From an uncultured Ruminococcus sp. (GTDB lineage: Bacteria; Bacillota; Clostridia; Oscillospirales; Acutalibacteraceae), in assembly GCA_902785365.1 (NCBI GenBank), contig CACZYC010000016.1, positions 1-45,025 on the forward strand: a DNA stretch of 45,025 nucleotides. The letters are read 5' to 3'. Below, one piece after another: positions 33,665 to 41,387 of the stretch. The notes beneath the pieces were generated by a model. That model worked only from the letters and a program-made list of their open reading frames with translations. It was not told where the DNA came from and did not search any database. Numbering within the stretch: the first letter of the stretch is position 1; each line of letters starts with the position of its first letter. The translations under genes were made by a program, and so were the position numbers.

Positions 33665-33708
33665 ATAGTTATTACTATAAGTATAATATATAAATTACAG
33701 TTTGTAAA
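33665..33708 (-). promoter_or_regulatory. Promoter and candidate operator of the XRE regulator
   Basis: Minus-strand -35 TTTACA (33703-33708), 17-bp spacer, -10 TATACT (33680-33685). Just downstream, ATAGT-TATT-ACTAT (33665-33678) is a perfect 5-bp-arm dyad over the expected transcription start. On the plus strand a TATAAT at 33682-33687 could be the -10 of the histidine phosphatase gene, without a good -35. Confidence 0.5.
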
Positions 33709-33719
33709 GCAGGTAGATT

Positions 33720-34349
33720 ATGCAAAGTTATGTAATTCATTTTATCCGACACGGCGACATAGCCGACACACTCAAAGGAAAGTACATTGGCACAACCGAT
33801 GTTCCGTTGAGCGAAGAGGGCAAACAAAATCTCGCGTCCTATGACAGCAAGTATATTTACCCCGGCACTCAGGTTGTATTTACAAGCCCGTTAAAGCGTT
33901 GTGTTGAAACAGCGGGGATTATTTACCCCGATATAAAACCATTGGTTATTGACCAGCTTGCCGAGTGTGATTTCGGAGCTTGGGAGAACAAGTCAGCCGA
34001 GGATTTAAAGGACGACAGCCTTTTTCAGAAGTGGCTTGCGGGCGAGAACGGCGTTAAACCGCCGAACGGAGAGAGCCCGACAGAGTTTACTCAGCGCGTC
34101 TGCGTGGTGTTTGAGCAAATCATTGAGGGTATGATGAAAACAGGAAACACGGAAGCCGTTGTCATAACTCACGGCGGCGTGATAATGACCTTGCTTTCCG
34201 TCTACGGAATTCCGCGAGCAAAACCATTTGAATGGGTAATGGATAACGGTTTTGGTTATTCGGCGCGCGTTAATCCTATGCTGTGGCAGCGTGACAGGGT
34301 GATGGAAGTGTATCGGAAAATACCCGTTATGCCTGAAGATAATACCTGA
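33720..34349 (+). CDS. Histidine phosphatase family protein
   Basis: 209 aa. The phosphoryl-accepting motif IRHGDI is near residue 10; the second conserved Arg is in SPLKRCVETAG; LAECDFGAWENKSAEDL and THGGVIMTLL (second catalytic His) complete the pattern. The D-F-G-A-W-E form resembles alpha-ribazole phosphatase (CobC) and related phosphoglycerate mutase-like phosphatases. No cobalamin genes are nearby, so the substrate is left open. Only a weak AGGTAG precedes the ATG. A weak A/T-rich hairpin (34349-34374) lies between it and leuB. Confidence 0.82.
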   Translation: MQSYVIHFIRHGDIADTLKGKYIGTTDVPLSEEGKQNLASYDSKYIYPGTQVVFTSPLKRCVETAGIIYPDIKPLVIDQLAECDFGAWENKSAEDLKDDSLFQKWLAGENGVKPPNGESPTEFTQRVCVVFEQIIEGMMKTGNTEAVVITHGGVIMTLLSVYGIPRAKPFEWVMDNGFGYSARVNPMLWQRDRVMEVYRKIPVMPEDNT

Positions 34350-34428
34350 AGATTGTAGTATTATTTACAATCTTTGCCGCGTATTTGTGCAATAATTTAT
34401 TTAGAAAAAACATTAAGGAGAACAGAAT

Positions 34429-35502
34429 ATGAAGAACTATAAAATAACTTTACTCAAGGGTGACGGAATCGGCCCCGAAATCGTCGACGAAGCTGTCAAA
34501 GTCCTCGACAAAACCGCTGATAAATTCGGTTTTTCAGTTGAGTATGATGAGGCTCTTATGGGCGGCTGCGCTATCGACGCCACAGGCGAGCCACTTCCTC
34601 AGGAAACTATAGATAAATGTAAAGCGTCCGACAGCGTGCTTCTCGGCGCGGTAGGCGGCCCCAAGTGGGATAACCTTCCCGGAAATAAGCGCCCCGAGGC
34701 GGGACTCCTCGGAATCAGAGGAGCGCTCGGTCTTTTCGCTAATCTTCGTCCCTCGGTTATTTTTGAACCGCTTCAGGGTGATTCTCCGATTAAAGACGAG
34801 ATTATCGGCGGACAGCTCGATATCCTTATTGTCCGTGAGCTAACAGGCGGAATCTATTTCGGAAAACGCGGCAGAACTACCACAGAGGACGGCGCTCCCG
34901 CCGCATGGGATACCGAGATGTATTCTGTTCCCGAAATTGAGCGTATCGCAAGAGTAGCTTTTGAAATGGCTATGAAGCGCGACAAGAGAGTAACAAGCGT
35001 AGATAAGGCTAATGTTCTTGAAAGCTCGCGCCTATGGAGAGAGACGGTTATAAAAGTTGCCGAGGATTATCCCGAGGTAGAGCTTAATCACCTTTATGTT
35101 GACAACTGCGCTATGCAGCTTGTCCGAAATCCCCGCCAGTTTGATGTTATCGTCACTTCCAACATTTTCGGCGATATCCTCTCAGACGAGGCTTCAATGA
35201 TTGCGGGTTCAATCGGTATGCTCGCTTCTGCTTCGCTCGCCGAGGGTAAGTTCGGACTCTATGAGCCTATTCACGGCTCAGCTCCCGATATCGCGGGACA
35301 GGGCATTTCAAACCCGCTGGCTACAATCCTTTCCGTCGCTATGATGCTGCGTTATTCGCTTGACGAGGGAGAGGCTGCCGACGCTATCGAGAACGCCGTA
35401 AACGAGGCTCTCAAGAAGTATCGCACACCGGATATCCTCTCGGATGATACAATAAAAGTGTCCACAACCGAGATGGGCGACAAAGTCTGTGAATTCATTT
35501 AA
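34429..35502 (+). CDS. leuB: 3-isopropylmalate dehydrogenase
   Basis: 357 aa, AAGGAG upstream. [43 protein letters not shown] (substrate Arg loop), [26 protein letters not shown] and the adenine-binding [15 protein letters not shown] are all typical of LeuB. The [10 protein letters not shown] segment distinguishes it from isocitrate and tartrate dehydrogenases. It oxidatively decarboxylates 3-isopropylmalate in leucine synthesis. leuA and leuCD are not in the window, so it is detached from the usual operon. No T-box leader is visible in the 79-bp upstream gap. Confidence 0.95.
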   Translation: MKNYKITLLKGDGIGPEIVDEAVKVLDKTADKFGFSVEYDEALMGGCAIDATGEPLPQETIDKCKASDSVLLGAVGGPKWDNLPGNKRPEAGLLGIRGALGLFANLRPSVIFEPLQGDSPIKDEIIGGQLDILIVRELTGGIYFGKRGRTTTEDGAPAAWDTEMYSVPEIERIARVAFEMAMKRDKRVTSVDKANVLESSRLWRETVIKVAEDYPEVELNHLYVDNCAMQLVRNPRQFDVIVTSNIFGDILSDEASMIAGSIGMLASASLAEGKFGLYEPIHGSAPDIAGQGISNPLATILSVAMMLRYSLDEGEAADAIENAVNEALKKYRTPDILSDDTIKVSTTEMGDKVCEFI

Positions 35503-35537
35503 TTATCAACTTTTTTTAATTTTGCCCCTGATTGCTT

Positions 35538-36263
35538 ATGACTTATTACGATATGCATTCCCATCTTCTCCCCGAGATGGACGATGGCTCCAAAAGCGTC
35601 GAAATGACCTTACAAATTATAGACAAACTTCGCGCCCAGAACGTAAACAAGCTGTGCTTTACTCCTCATTTTTACACCAATGAGGAGAGTATAGCTCAGT
35701 TTAAGGCGCGCAGACTTGAGTCGATGAAAAAGCTTTTGCCCGAGCTCCCCGATGATATCGAGGTCTGTATCGGAGCGGAGGTTTATGTCACACGTTACCT
35801 GTTTAATAACAAAGATTTGTCGGGTATCACTTACGGCAACTCTAACTATATCCTTGTGGAGTTTCCTTTTGACAGCCGTTTCACCGACCATACTATGGAT
35901 TATATCTACCGTCTCAAGGGCAACTATGGCTTAAAGCCTGTGCTTACCCATATCGAGCGTTATCATCATCTTATGATTGACGAGGGATTGGTTGAGGATT
36001 TGCTCGACGAGGACGTTATAATCCAGACCAATGTCGGAGCTTTTAATGGCTTTGCCCAGAAGCGTCGATTGCTCAAGTATATCAAGCGCGGTTATATTGA
36101 TATCGTCGGAACCGACTGCCATTCATTAACGCGCGGCAATCCCGACGAATATACACCGACAATGGAACTCATTAAAGAAAAATGCGGTCGTGAATATGTT
36201 GATCACATCATAGAGACAAGTGAAAAAATCTTTGAAAGCGGAAAGTTGAAAACAAATAGTTGA
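35538..36263 (+). CDS. PHP-domain phosphatase, CpsB/YwqE-like
   Basis: 241 aa from the ATG at 35538 (MTYYDMHSHLLPEMDDGSKS). The metal-binding motifs of the PHP fold, HSHLLPEMDDG, CFTPHFYTNEE, GAEVYV, THIERY and GTDCHS, are in order and match CpsB/YwqE protein-tyrosine phosphatases that dephosphorylate the kinase controlling capsule export. No capsule genes or BY-kinase lie in the window. A histidinol phosphatase role is a possible alternative, given his genes just downstream on the other strand. No clear ribosome binding site is visible; the gene begins 35 bp after leuB. A strong terminator follows. Confidence 0.8.
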   Translation: MTYYDMHSHLLPEMDDGSKSVEMTLQIIDKLRAQNVNKLCFTPHFYTNEESIAQFKARRLESMKKLLPELPDDIEVCIGAEVYVTRYLFNNKDLSGITYGNSNYILVEFPFDSRFTDHTMDYIYRLKGNYGLKPVLTHIERYHHLMIDEGLVEDLLDEDVIIQTNVGAFNGFAQKRRLLKYIKRGYIDIVGTDCHSLTRGNPDEYTPTMELIKEKCGREYVDHIIETSEKIFESGKLKTNS

Positions 36264-36268
36264 AAATG

Positions 36269-36298
36269 AAAACGGCTCGGAATTCCGAGCCGTTTTTT
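36269..36298. terminator. Bidirectional terminator
   Basis: Perfect palindromic hairpin, arms 36269-36282 and 36283-36296 (core ACGGCTCGG/CCGAGCCGT), flanked by A and T runs. It serves the PHP gene and the convergent hisF. Confidence 0.9.
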
Positions 36299-36312
36299 GT
36301 AATACTAACCGC

Positions 36313-37065
36313 TTATCTTACACTTATTCCTTTACCTTTGAGGTATTTTTTTAATTCGGGAATAGGTATCTCGCCGAAGTGGAACAGGCTTGCCGCCAGT
36401 ACGGCGTCAGCCTTGCCCTCGGTAAGCGCGTCATAAAAGTGTTCAAGCGCTCCCGCGCCGCCGCTCGCGATAACGGGAATGTTTACCCTTTCCGAAACAG
36501 CTTTTGTCAGTTCGAGATCATAACCGTTTTTCTGACCGTCCTCATCCATACTCGTGAGCAGGATTTCGCCCGCGCCGAGTTTTTCACATTCCACAGCCCA
36601 CTCAATTGCGTCCAGCCCTGTGGGAACTCTGCCGCCGTTGAGATAGACTTCCCAGCTATCTCCGTTTCTCTTCGCGTCAATAGCGGCAACCACACATTGA
36701 CTGCCGAATTTTTGCGACGCTTCCTTTATTAGCTCCGGGCGTTTGATAGCCGCGCTGTTTACGCTGACCTTGTCGGCACCCGCTCTGAGTATTTCGTTGA
36801 AGTCGTCAACGCTTCTGATTCCGCCGCCGACGGTGAACGGAATAAAAATACAGTCGGCTACGCGCTTGACCATATCAGTTACGATATTTCTCGCGTCGCT
36901 TGACGCTGTTATGTCAAGGAATACAAGCTCGTCCGCGCCCTCTTTGTCATATTGAATCGCGCACTCCACAGGGTCGCCCGCGTCTACAAGGTTGACGAAG
37001 CTCATACCTTTTACAACCCTGCCGTTTTTTACATCAAGGCAAGGGATAATTCTTTTTGCGTACAT
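36313..37065 (-). CDS. hisF: Imidazole glycerol phosphate synthase cyclase subunit HisF
   Basis: 250 aa (beta/alpha)8 barrel. Catalytic Asp11 ([13 protein letters not shown]) and Asp130 (AAIDAKR) are in place, with phosphate-binding TVGGGI (78-83) and IASGGAGAL. Together with HisH it makes IGP and AICAR from PRFAR in histidine synthesis. The ATG directly follows the hisH stop codon (TAA-ATG), with GAGGT upstream inside hisH. The other his genes are elsewhere. Confidence 0.96.
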   Translation of the reverse strand: MYAKRIIPCLDVKNGRVVKGMSFVNLVDAGDPVECAIQYDKEGADELVFLDITASSDARNIVTDMVKRVADCIFIPFTVGGGIRSVDDFNEILRAGADKVSVNSAAIKRPELIKEASQKFGSQCVVAAIDAKRNGDSWEVYLNGGRVPTGLDAIEWAVECEKLGAGEILLTSMDEDGQKNGYDLELTKAVSERVNIPVIASGGAGALEHFYDALTEGKADAVLAASLFHFGEIPIPELKKYLKGKGISVR

Positions 37066-37683
37066 TTATTTTACCTCACACATATTCGCGAAGTTTCTGA
37101 GCATTTTAAGCCCCGTGTCTCCGCTCTTTTCGGGATGGAACTGAGTAGCAGTCACATTACCCCGACACACTGCGGCGTCAATCTTTACGCCGTACTCAGT
37201 CTGAGCGCTGACAATGTTTTTATCCTCAGCGTCCAGGTAGTAGGAGTGGACAAAATACACATATGAATTGTCCTCGATTCCACTGAAGATACCTTCATTA
37301 TTTAGTATTCTAATGCTGTTCCAGCCCATATGCGGAATTTTCAATCCTTCGCCGTTGGGAATTTTTTTGATTTTGCCCTTGAAAATTCCAAGTCCCGCGG
37401 TCTCCGGGGTCTCCTCGCTGTTTTCAAAAAGCAGCTGCAAACCAACACAAATTCCGAGGAAAGGTTTTCCGCTGTTAATAAACTGATTTACAGCTTCGTC
37501 AATTCCGTTTTTTCTCATAGACTCAACACAGTCTCCGAACGAACCCTGACCGGGAAGAATAGCTCCGTCAGCATTTATTATTTCGTTTTTATCGCAAGTG
37601 ATTTTGCACTCGCAGCCTATAAATTTCAGCGCCTTGTAAACACTTTGAATGTTGCCGCCGCCGTAGTCAATTACTGCAATCAT
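37066..37683 (-). CDS. hisH: Imidazole glycerol phosphate synthase glutaminase subunit HisH
   Basis: 205 aa class I glutamine amidotransferase. Nucleophile Cys79 in FLGICVGLQLLF, and His183/Glu185 in FHPEKSG; YGGGNIQSVYKAL starts the protein and PGQGSF marks the oxyanion region. It supplies ammonia to HisF. First gene of the hisHF pair with its own promoter; divergent from the RpiR regulator. Confidence 0.96.
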   Translation of the reverse strand: MIAVIDYGGGNIQSVYKALKFIGCECKITCDKNEIINADGAILPGQGSFGDCVESMRKNGIDEAVNQFINSGKPFLGICVGLQLLFENSEETPETAGLGIFKGKIKKIPNGEGLKIPHMGWNSIRILNNEGIFSGIEDNSYVYFVHSYYLDAEDKNIVSAQTEYGVKIDAAVCRGNVTATQFHPEKSGDTGLKMLRNFANMCEVK

Positions 37684-37708
37684 ATTTTCACCGTCTTTTC
37701 CACCTGCA

Positions 37709-37737
37709 ATTTTACCATATTAACCCATATAATGCAA
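37709..37737 (-). promoter_or_regulatory. Promoter of hisHF
   Basis: Minus-strand -35 TTGCAT (37732-37737), 17-bp spacer, -10 TAAAAT (37709-37714), 25 bp before the hisH start. Confidence 0.6.
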
Positions 37738-37758
37738 GAATCTGATAGTGAAAATCCC

Positions 37759-37815
37759 TAAACTTGCAAAAATTATTCCAAATTCCCACAAAAACAGTTG
37801 AATTTTGCAAGTTTA
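37759..37815. promoter_or_regulatory. 13-bp inverted repeat upstream of the RpiR regulator (candidate operator)
   Basis: TAAACTTGCAAAA (37759-37771) and TTTTGCAAGTTTA (37803-37815) are perfect inverted copies, 44 bp apart start to start. The downstream arm lies in the spacer between -35 (TTGAAT) and -10 (TAAAAT) of the rpiR-like gene. The arrangement suggests looping or paired-site repression, likely by the regulator itself. Confidence 0.5.
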
Positions 37816-37826
37816 AGTGCTAAAAT
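37798..37826 (+). promoter_or_regulatory. Promoter of the RpiR-family regulator
   Basis: -35 TTGAAT (37798-37803), 17-bp spacer, -10 TAAAAT (37821-37826). The leader to the ATG is 62 bp. Confidence 0.6.
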
Positions 37827-37888
37827 GAATTGATGATTTTGAGATTATATGATAACGTAGATGAATTTACTTTAAAGAAGGTATTATT

Positions 37889-38779
37889 ATGGTAGAGCAT
37901 TTACTTTCAAGGATAGAAATGAACAAGGATTCGTTTTCCAAAGGGCAAAAGCGAATCGCTGATTTTATAGAAGAACATTACGACAGCGCCGCGTTTATGA
38001 CAGCGTCAAAACTCGGCAAAAAGGTAGGCGTATCCGAAAGCACCGTTGTGCGTTTCGCGACTCAGCTCGGTTATTCGGGTTATCCCAAACTCCAGAAAGC
38101 TATGCAGGAGATGATAAGGGACAAGCTTACCTCCGTTCAGCGTATTGACGTTACTACCACCCGTATAGGTGACAACGATGTTCTTGACGCTATTATGAAC
38201 CAGGATATTGACAAAATCCGACGCACTCTCGACGAGATTTCACGCGAGGATTTTGAGAGCGCGGTTAAGTCTATTGTCAAGGCGCGCAGAATTTACATCT
38301 TCGGCGTGCGTTCCACGGCTTCTCTGGCTGAGTTCCTCGGGTATTATTTCGGGCTTATTTTTGATAATGTACGTGTTATTACAAATACTTCCAAAACTCA
38401 TACCTATGAGCAGCTTTTCCGCATCAACAAGGATGATGTAATGATTGGTATTTCTTTCCCTCGTTACAGCACAATGGCGGTGGACTCAATGACACTCGCG
38501 CGCGAGAGAGGCGCCAATGTTATCGCTATTACCGACTCTATGGTAAGTCCGCTTGTTCAGGCGGCTGATGAGGTTCTTATAGCCCGCAGTGATATGGCTT
38601 CGGTTGTAGACTCTCTGGTTGCTCCTTTGAGCCTTGTCAACGCACTGATCGTTGCGACTGTAATCGAGAAAAAGGACGAAGTAACCGACACTTTCAAGGA
38701 GCTTGAGCTCGTATGGAACCATCAAGGCGTTTACGAAAAGTCCTCAAGCAGAATAGAGTATAAACATAATAATGAGTAA
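37889..38779 (+). CDS. MurR/RpiR family transcriptional regulator
   Basis: 296 aa with GAAGGT upstream. An N-terminal HTH_6 domain (residues about 1-80: FSKGQKRIADFIEEHYDSAA, ASKLGKKVGVSESTVVRFAT) precedes a SIS sugar-phosphate-binding domain (about 125-265: RRIYIFGVRSTASLAEFLGY, GISFPRYSTMAVDS). Family members sense phosphosugars such as MurNAc-6-P or glucosamine-6-P. No sugar catabolic genes lie beside it, so the effector is unknown. It overlaps the flavoprotein gene downstream by 8 bp. Confidence 0.92.
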   Translation: MVEHLLSRIEMNKDSFSKGQKRIADFIEEHYDSAAFMTASKLGKKVGVSESTVVRFATQLGYSGYPKLQKAMQEMIRDKLTSVQRIDVTTTRIGDNDVLDAIMNQDIDKIRRTLDEISREDFESAVKSIVKARRIYIFGVRSTASLAEFLGYYFGLIFDNVRVITNTSKTHTYEQLFRINKDDVMIGISFPRYSTMAVDSMTLARERGANVIAITDSMVSPLVQAADEVLIARSDMASVVDSLVAPLSLVNALIVATVIEKKDEVTDTFKELELVWNHQGVYEKSSSRIEYKHNNE

Positions 38780-39998
38780 AACAGCTGTAATCGGAGGCGG
38801 AGCCGCGGGACTTATGGCTGCGGGATTTGCCTCAATGTACGGTGCGGAGGTTGTCGTTTTCGAGAAGATGCAGCGCGTTGGCAGGAAGATTCTTATTTCG
38901 GGTAAGGGCAGGTGTAACCTCACTAACGCCTGTGATATTGAAACTTTTATGCAAAACGTGCCCGTGAACAACAAATTCCTGTACAGCGCGATTAGCGGTT
39001 TTCCGCCGTTTGATATCATAGATTTTTTTGAGAACCTCGGTCTTAAAACCAAGGTTGAACGTGGTAATCGTGTGTTCCCCGTGTCCGACAAAGCTATGGA
39101 TGTTGTGGATACAATGCGCCGCTTCGCTTTGGACAACGGCGCGCGAATAAAAACCGCCGAGGTTGAGGATATTATTATTGAAAATAACGCTGTGAAATCT
39201 GTCAGAGCAGACGGAATTGTATATGACTCTGACAGCGTGATTCTGGCGACAGGCGGGCTTAGTTATCCGCGGACAGGTTCTACGGGCGACGGATTCAGAT
39301 TTGCCGAAAAACTCGGCCACACTGTTATTCCGCCGAAACCCTCGCTTGTTCCTTTGGAGAGCCCCGATAAATCCTGCAAAAAAATGCAAGGCTTGTCGCT
39401 TAAAAATGTCGGGCTTAAAATTTCTGATAACAAGGGCATAACCGTTTATACCGATTTCGGCGAAATGCTTTTTACTCATTTTGGTTTGTCGGGTCCTATG
39501 ATTCTGTCCGCGAGCTGCAATATGCGTGATTATACTTCAGGCTATACGGCGCATATAGATTTAAAGCCCGCGCTCGACAGAGAACATCTTGATAAGCGAA
39601 TACTCCGTGATTTCAGAGAAAACATCAACAAAGCGGTCTCAAATTCGCTTTCGGCGCTGTTGCCCAAGAAAATGATTTCCGTTGTGCTTGAACGATGGAA
39701 TATTCCGCAGGACAAAAAATGTAACTCTGTTACTAAGGAAGAACGGGCAGAATTGGTAAGGATATTAAAAGACTTTACTGTTCTGATATCAGGACCGCGT
39801 CCCATAGACGAGGCTATAATTACCTCGGGCGGAGTCAAAGTCAGTGAAATAAACCCCAAAACCATGGAGAGTAAGCTGATAAAAGGCTTGTACTTCGCCG
39901 GTGAGATTATTGATGTAGACGCGTACACAGGCGGATTCAACCTAACAATTGCCTGGGCAACAGGCAAACTCGCGGGAGAAAATTCAATTCTCAATTAA
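38772..39998 (+). CDS. HI0933-family NAD(P)/FAD-dependent oxidoreductase
   Basis: 408 aa. FAD-binding GGGAAGLMAAGFAS starts at residue 8. VGRKILISGKGRCNLTNAC is the family signature, with SVILATGGLSYPRTGSTGDG and the C-terminal second dinucleotide site GLYFAGEIIDVDAYTGGFNL. Relatives include BaiN-like bile acid reductases and proteins of unknown substrate; the family label alone does not imply bile acid activity. Translation is probably coupled to the RpiR gene by the 8-bp overlap, as no binding site is visible. A gap with repeat element B follows. Confidence 0.88.
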   Translation: MSKTAVIGGGAAGLMAAGFASMYGAEVVVFEKMQRVGRKILISGKGRCNLTNACDIETFMQNVPVNNKFLYSAISGFPPFDIIDFFENLGLKTKVERGNRVFPVSDKAMDVVDTMRRFALDNGARIKTAEVEDIIIENNAVKSVRADGIVYDSDSVILATGGLSYPRTGSTGDGFRFAEKLGHTVIPPKPSLVPLESPDKSCKKMQGLSLKNVGLKISDNKGITVYTDFGEMLFTHFGLSGPMILSASCNMRDYTSGYTAHIDLKPALDREHLDKRILRDFRENINKAVSNSLSALLPKKMISVVLERWNIPQDKKCNSVTKEERAELVRILKDFTVLISGPRPIDEAIITSGGVKVSEINPKTMESKLIKGLYFAGEIIDVDAYTGGFNLTIAWATGKLAGENSILN

Positions 39999-40014
39999 TA
40001 ATTATAAATCGGGT

Positions 40015-40061
40015 GCGGGCAAAGCCCGCCCAAAACTGATCACTGATCACTGATAACTGAC
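40015..40061 (+). repeat. Hairpin plus CACTGAT heptamer intergenic element, copy B
   Basis: GCGGGC (40015-40020) / GCCCGC (40024-40029) hairpin, then ACTGAT and two tandem CACTGAT heptamers (40041-40054) and a degenerate AACTGAC. The layout is the same as at 25796-25833. The cmk ribosome binding site lies beyond it and is intact. Confidence 0.55.
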
Positions 40062-40090
40062 CACTTTTTCGACTGAAAGGAGAAAACACT

Positions 40091-40771
40091 ATGTCTATCG
40101 CAATCGCAATTGACGGACCTGCGGGAGCAGGCAAAAGCACAATTTCAAAAGCAGCCGCAAAAAGGCTGGGGTTTATTTATATCGATACGGGAGCTCTTTA
40201 CCGTACAGTCGGTTTAGCGGCTACACGCGCGGGCGTTGAGCCCAAAGAGGGCAAAGAGGTTGATAAGCTTCTTTCTCAAATAACCGTTGAGCTTACTTTT
40301 AACGATAAGGGAGAGCAGGTTGTTCTGCTCAACAAAGAGGATGTTTCGGGGCTGATTCGCACACCCGAGGCTTCTATGATGGCTTCCGCAATTTCTGCTG
40401 TTCCGTCTGTAAGAGCTTTTCTGCTTGACTTACAGCGCGACATCGCCAAGACTAACAACGTTATTATGGACGGCCGCGATATCGGTACGGTTATTCTACC
40501 CGACGCGGAGGTTAAAATCTTCCTCACAGCGTCTCCAGAGGCGAGGGCGAAGCGCCGTTACGACGAGCTTATCGAAAAAGGAATGGACGTAAAGTATGAG
40601 GATATCCTTCAGGATGTTATCACACGCGATTATAACGATTCCCACCGTGAAATCGCTCCCTTAAAACAGGCTGATGACGCTGTTCTCGCGGACACAACCG
40701 AGGTTGACCTCGAAGGCAGTATAGAGCTTATCATTAACATCATCAAGGAGAAAACAAATGGGGCAGTCTAA
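40091..40771 (+). CDS. cmk: Cytidylate kinase
   Basis: 226 aa, AAAGGAG upstream. P-loop GPAGAGKST (residues 9-17), YIDTGALYR, MDGRDIGTVILPDAEVKIFL and R-D-x-x-D-S-x-R region RDYNDSHREIAPLKQA are all conserved. It converts CMP/dCMP to the diphosphates. First gene of cmk-plsC-ispH/rpsA, a gene order common in Clostridia. It overlaps plsC by 14 bp. Confidence 0.96.
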   Translation: MSIAIAIDGPAGAGKSTISKAAAKRLGFIYIDTGALYRTVGLAATRAGVEPKEGKEVDKLLSQITVELTFNDKGEQVVLLNKEDVSGLIRTPEASMMASAISAVPSVRAFLLDLQRDIAKTNNVIMDGRDIGTVILPDAEVKIFLTASPEARAKRRYDELIEKGMDVKYEDILQDVITRDYNDSHREIAPLKQADDAVLADTTEVDLEGSIELIINIIKEKTNGAV

Positions 40772-41387
40772 GGCACTATACATTGTCGGCAGAGCGATTT
40801 GCAGACCGATATTCAAGATAATTTACCGCTATAAGGTTATCAACAGAGATGCTATACCTGATGATAACAAAGGCTATATTATAGCCTGCAACCATCTTTC
40901 CTATTCCGACCCTGTTCTGCTCGGTCTGAGCCAGAAACGCAGAATTAATTTTATGGCTAAAGATGAGCTTTTCAAGAACAGATTCTTCGCCTGGCTTATA
41001 AGAAATCTCGGAGCTTTCCCTGTGAAAAGAGGAACAGGCGACGTCAAGGCGTTGAAGAACGGTGAGGATATTATCCGCGAGGGTAATCTTATGACCATCT
41101 TTATTGAGGGCGGCAGGAGCAAGACGGGCGAGCTTATGCGCCCGCGCAGCGGTTTTGCCGTAATAGCTCAGCAGACAAATGTTCCCGTAGTTCCTGTTTG
41201 TATCACCAGAACAAAAAATACTACATTTGCCCGTAGGATAATCCATTTTTCAGAACCAATCACCGCCGAGGAGCTCGGACTTATCGGTGAGGATATTGAC
41301 CGCCGCGCTCTCAAAAACGCAGGTACAACGGTTATGGGAAAAATCAAAGAAATGAGAGAGCAGGATTTAAAGGACTATGCAAAATAA
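40758..41387 (+). CDS. plsC: 1-acyl-sn-glycerol-3-phosphate acyltransferase
   Basis: 209 aa with AAGGAG upstream inside cmk. The catalytic H-x4-D motif is HLSYSD (H46, D51). The second block is FPVKRGTGD and the third is FIEGGRSKTGELMRPRSG, with Gly where many have Thr in E-G-T-R-S. The fourth is VPVVPVCI. It adds the second acyl chain to make phosphatidic acid at the membrane. It overlaps the ispH fusion by 11 bp. Confidence 0.92.
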   Translation: MGQSKALYIVGRAICRPIFKIIYRYKVINRDAIPDDNKGYIIACNHLSYSDPVLLGLSQKRRINFMAKDELFKNRFFAWLIRNLGAFPVKRGTGDVKALKNGEDIIREGNLMTIFIEGGRSKTGELMRPRSGFAVIAQQTNVPVVPVCITRTKNTTFARRIIHFSEPITAEELGLIGEDIDRRALKNAGTTVMGKIKEMREQDLKDYAK

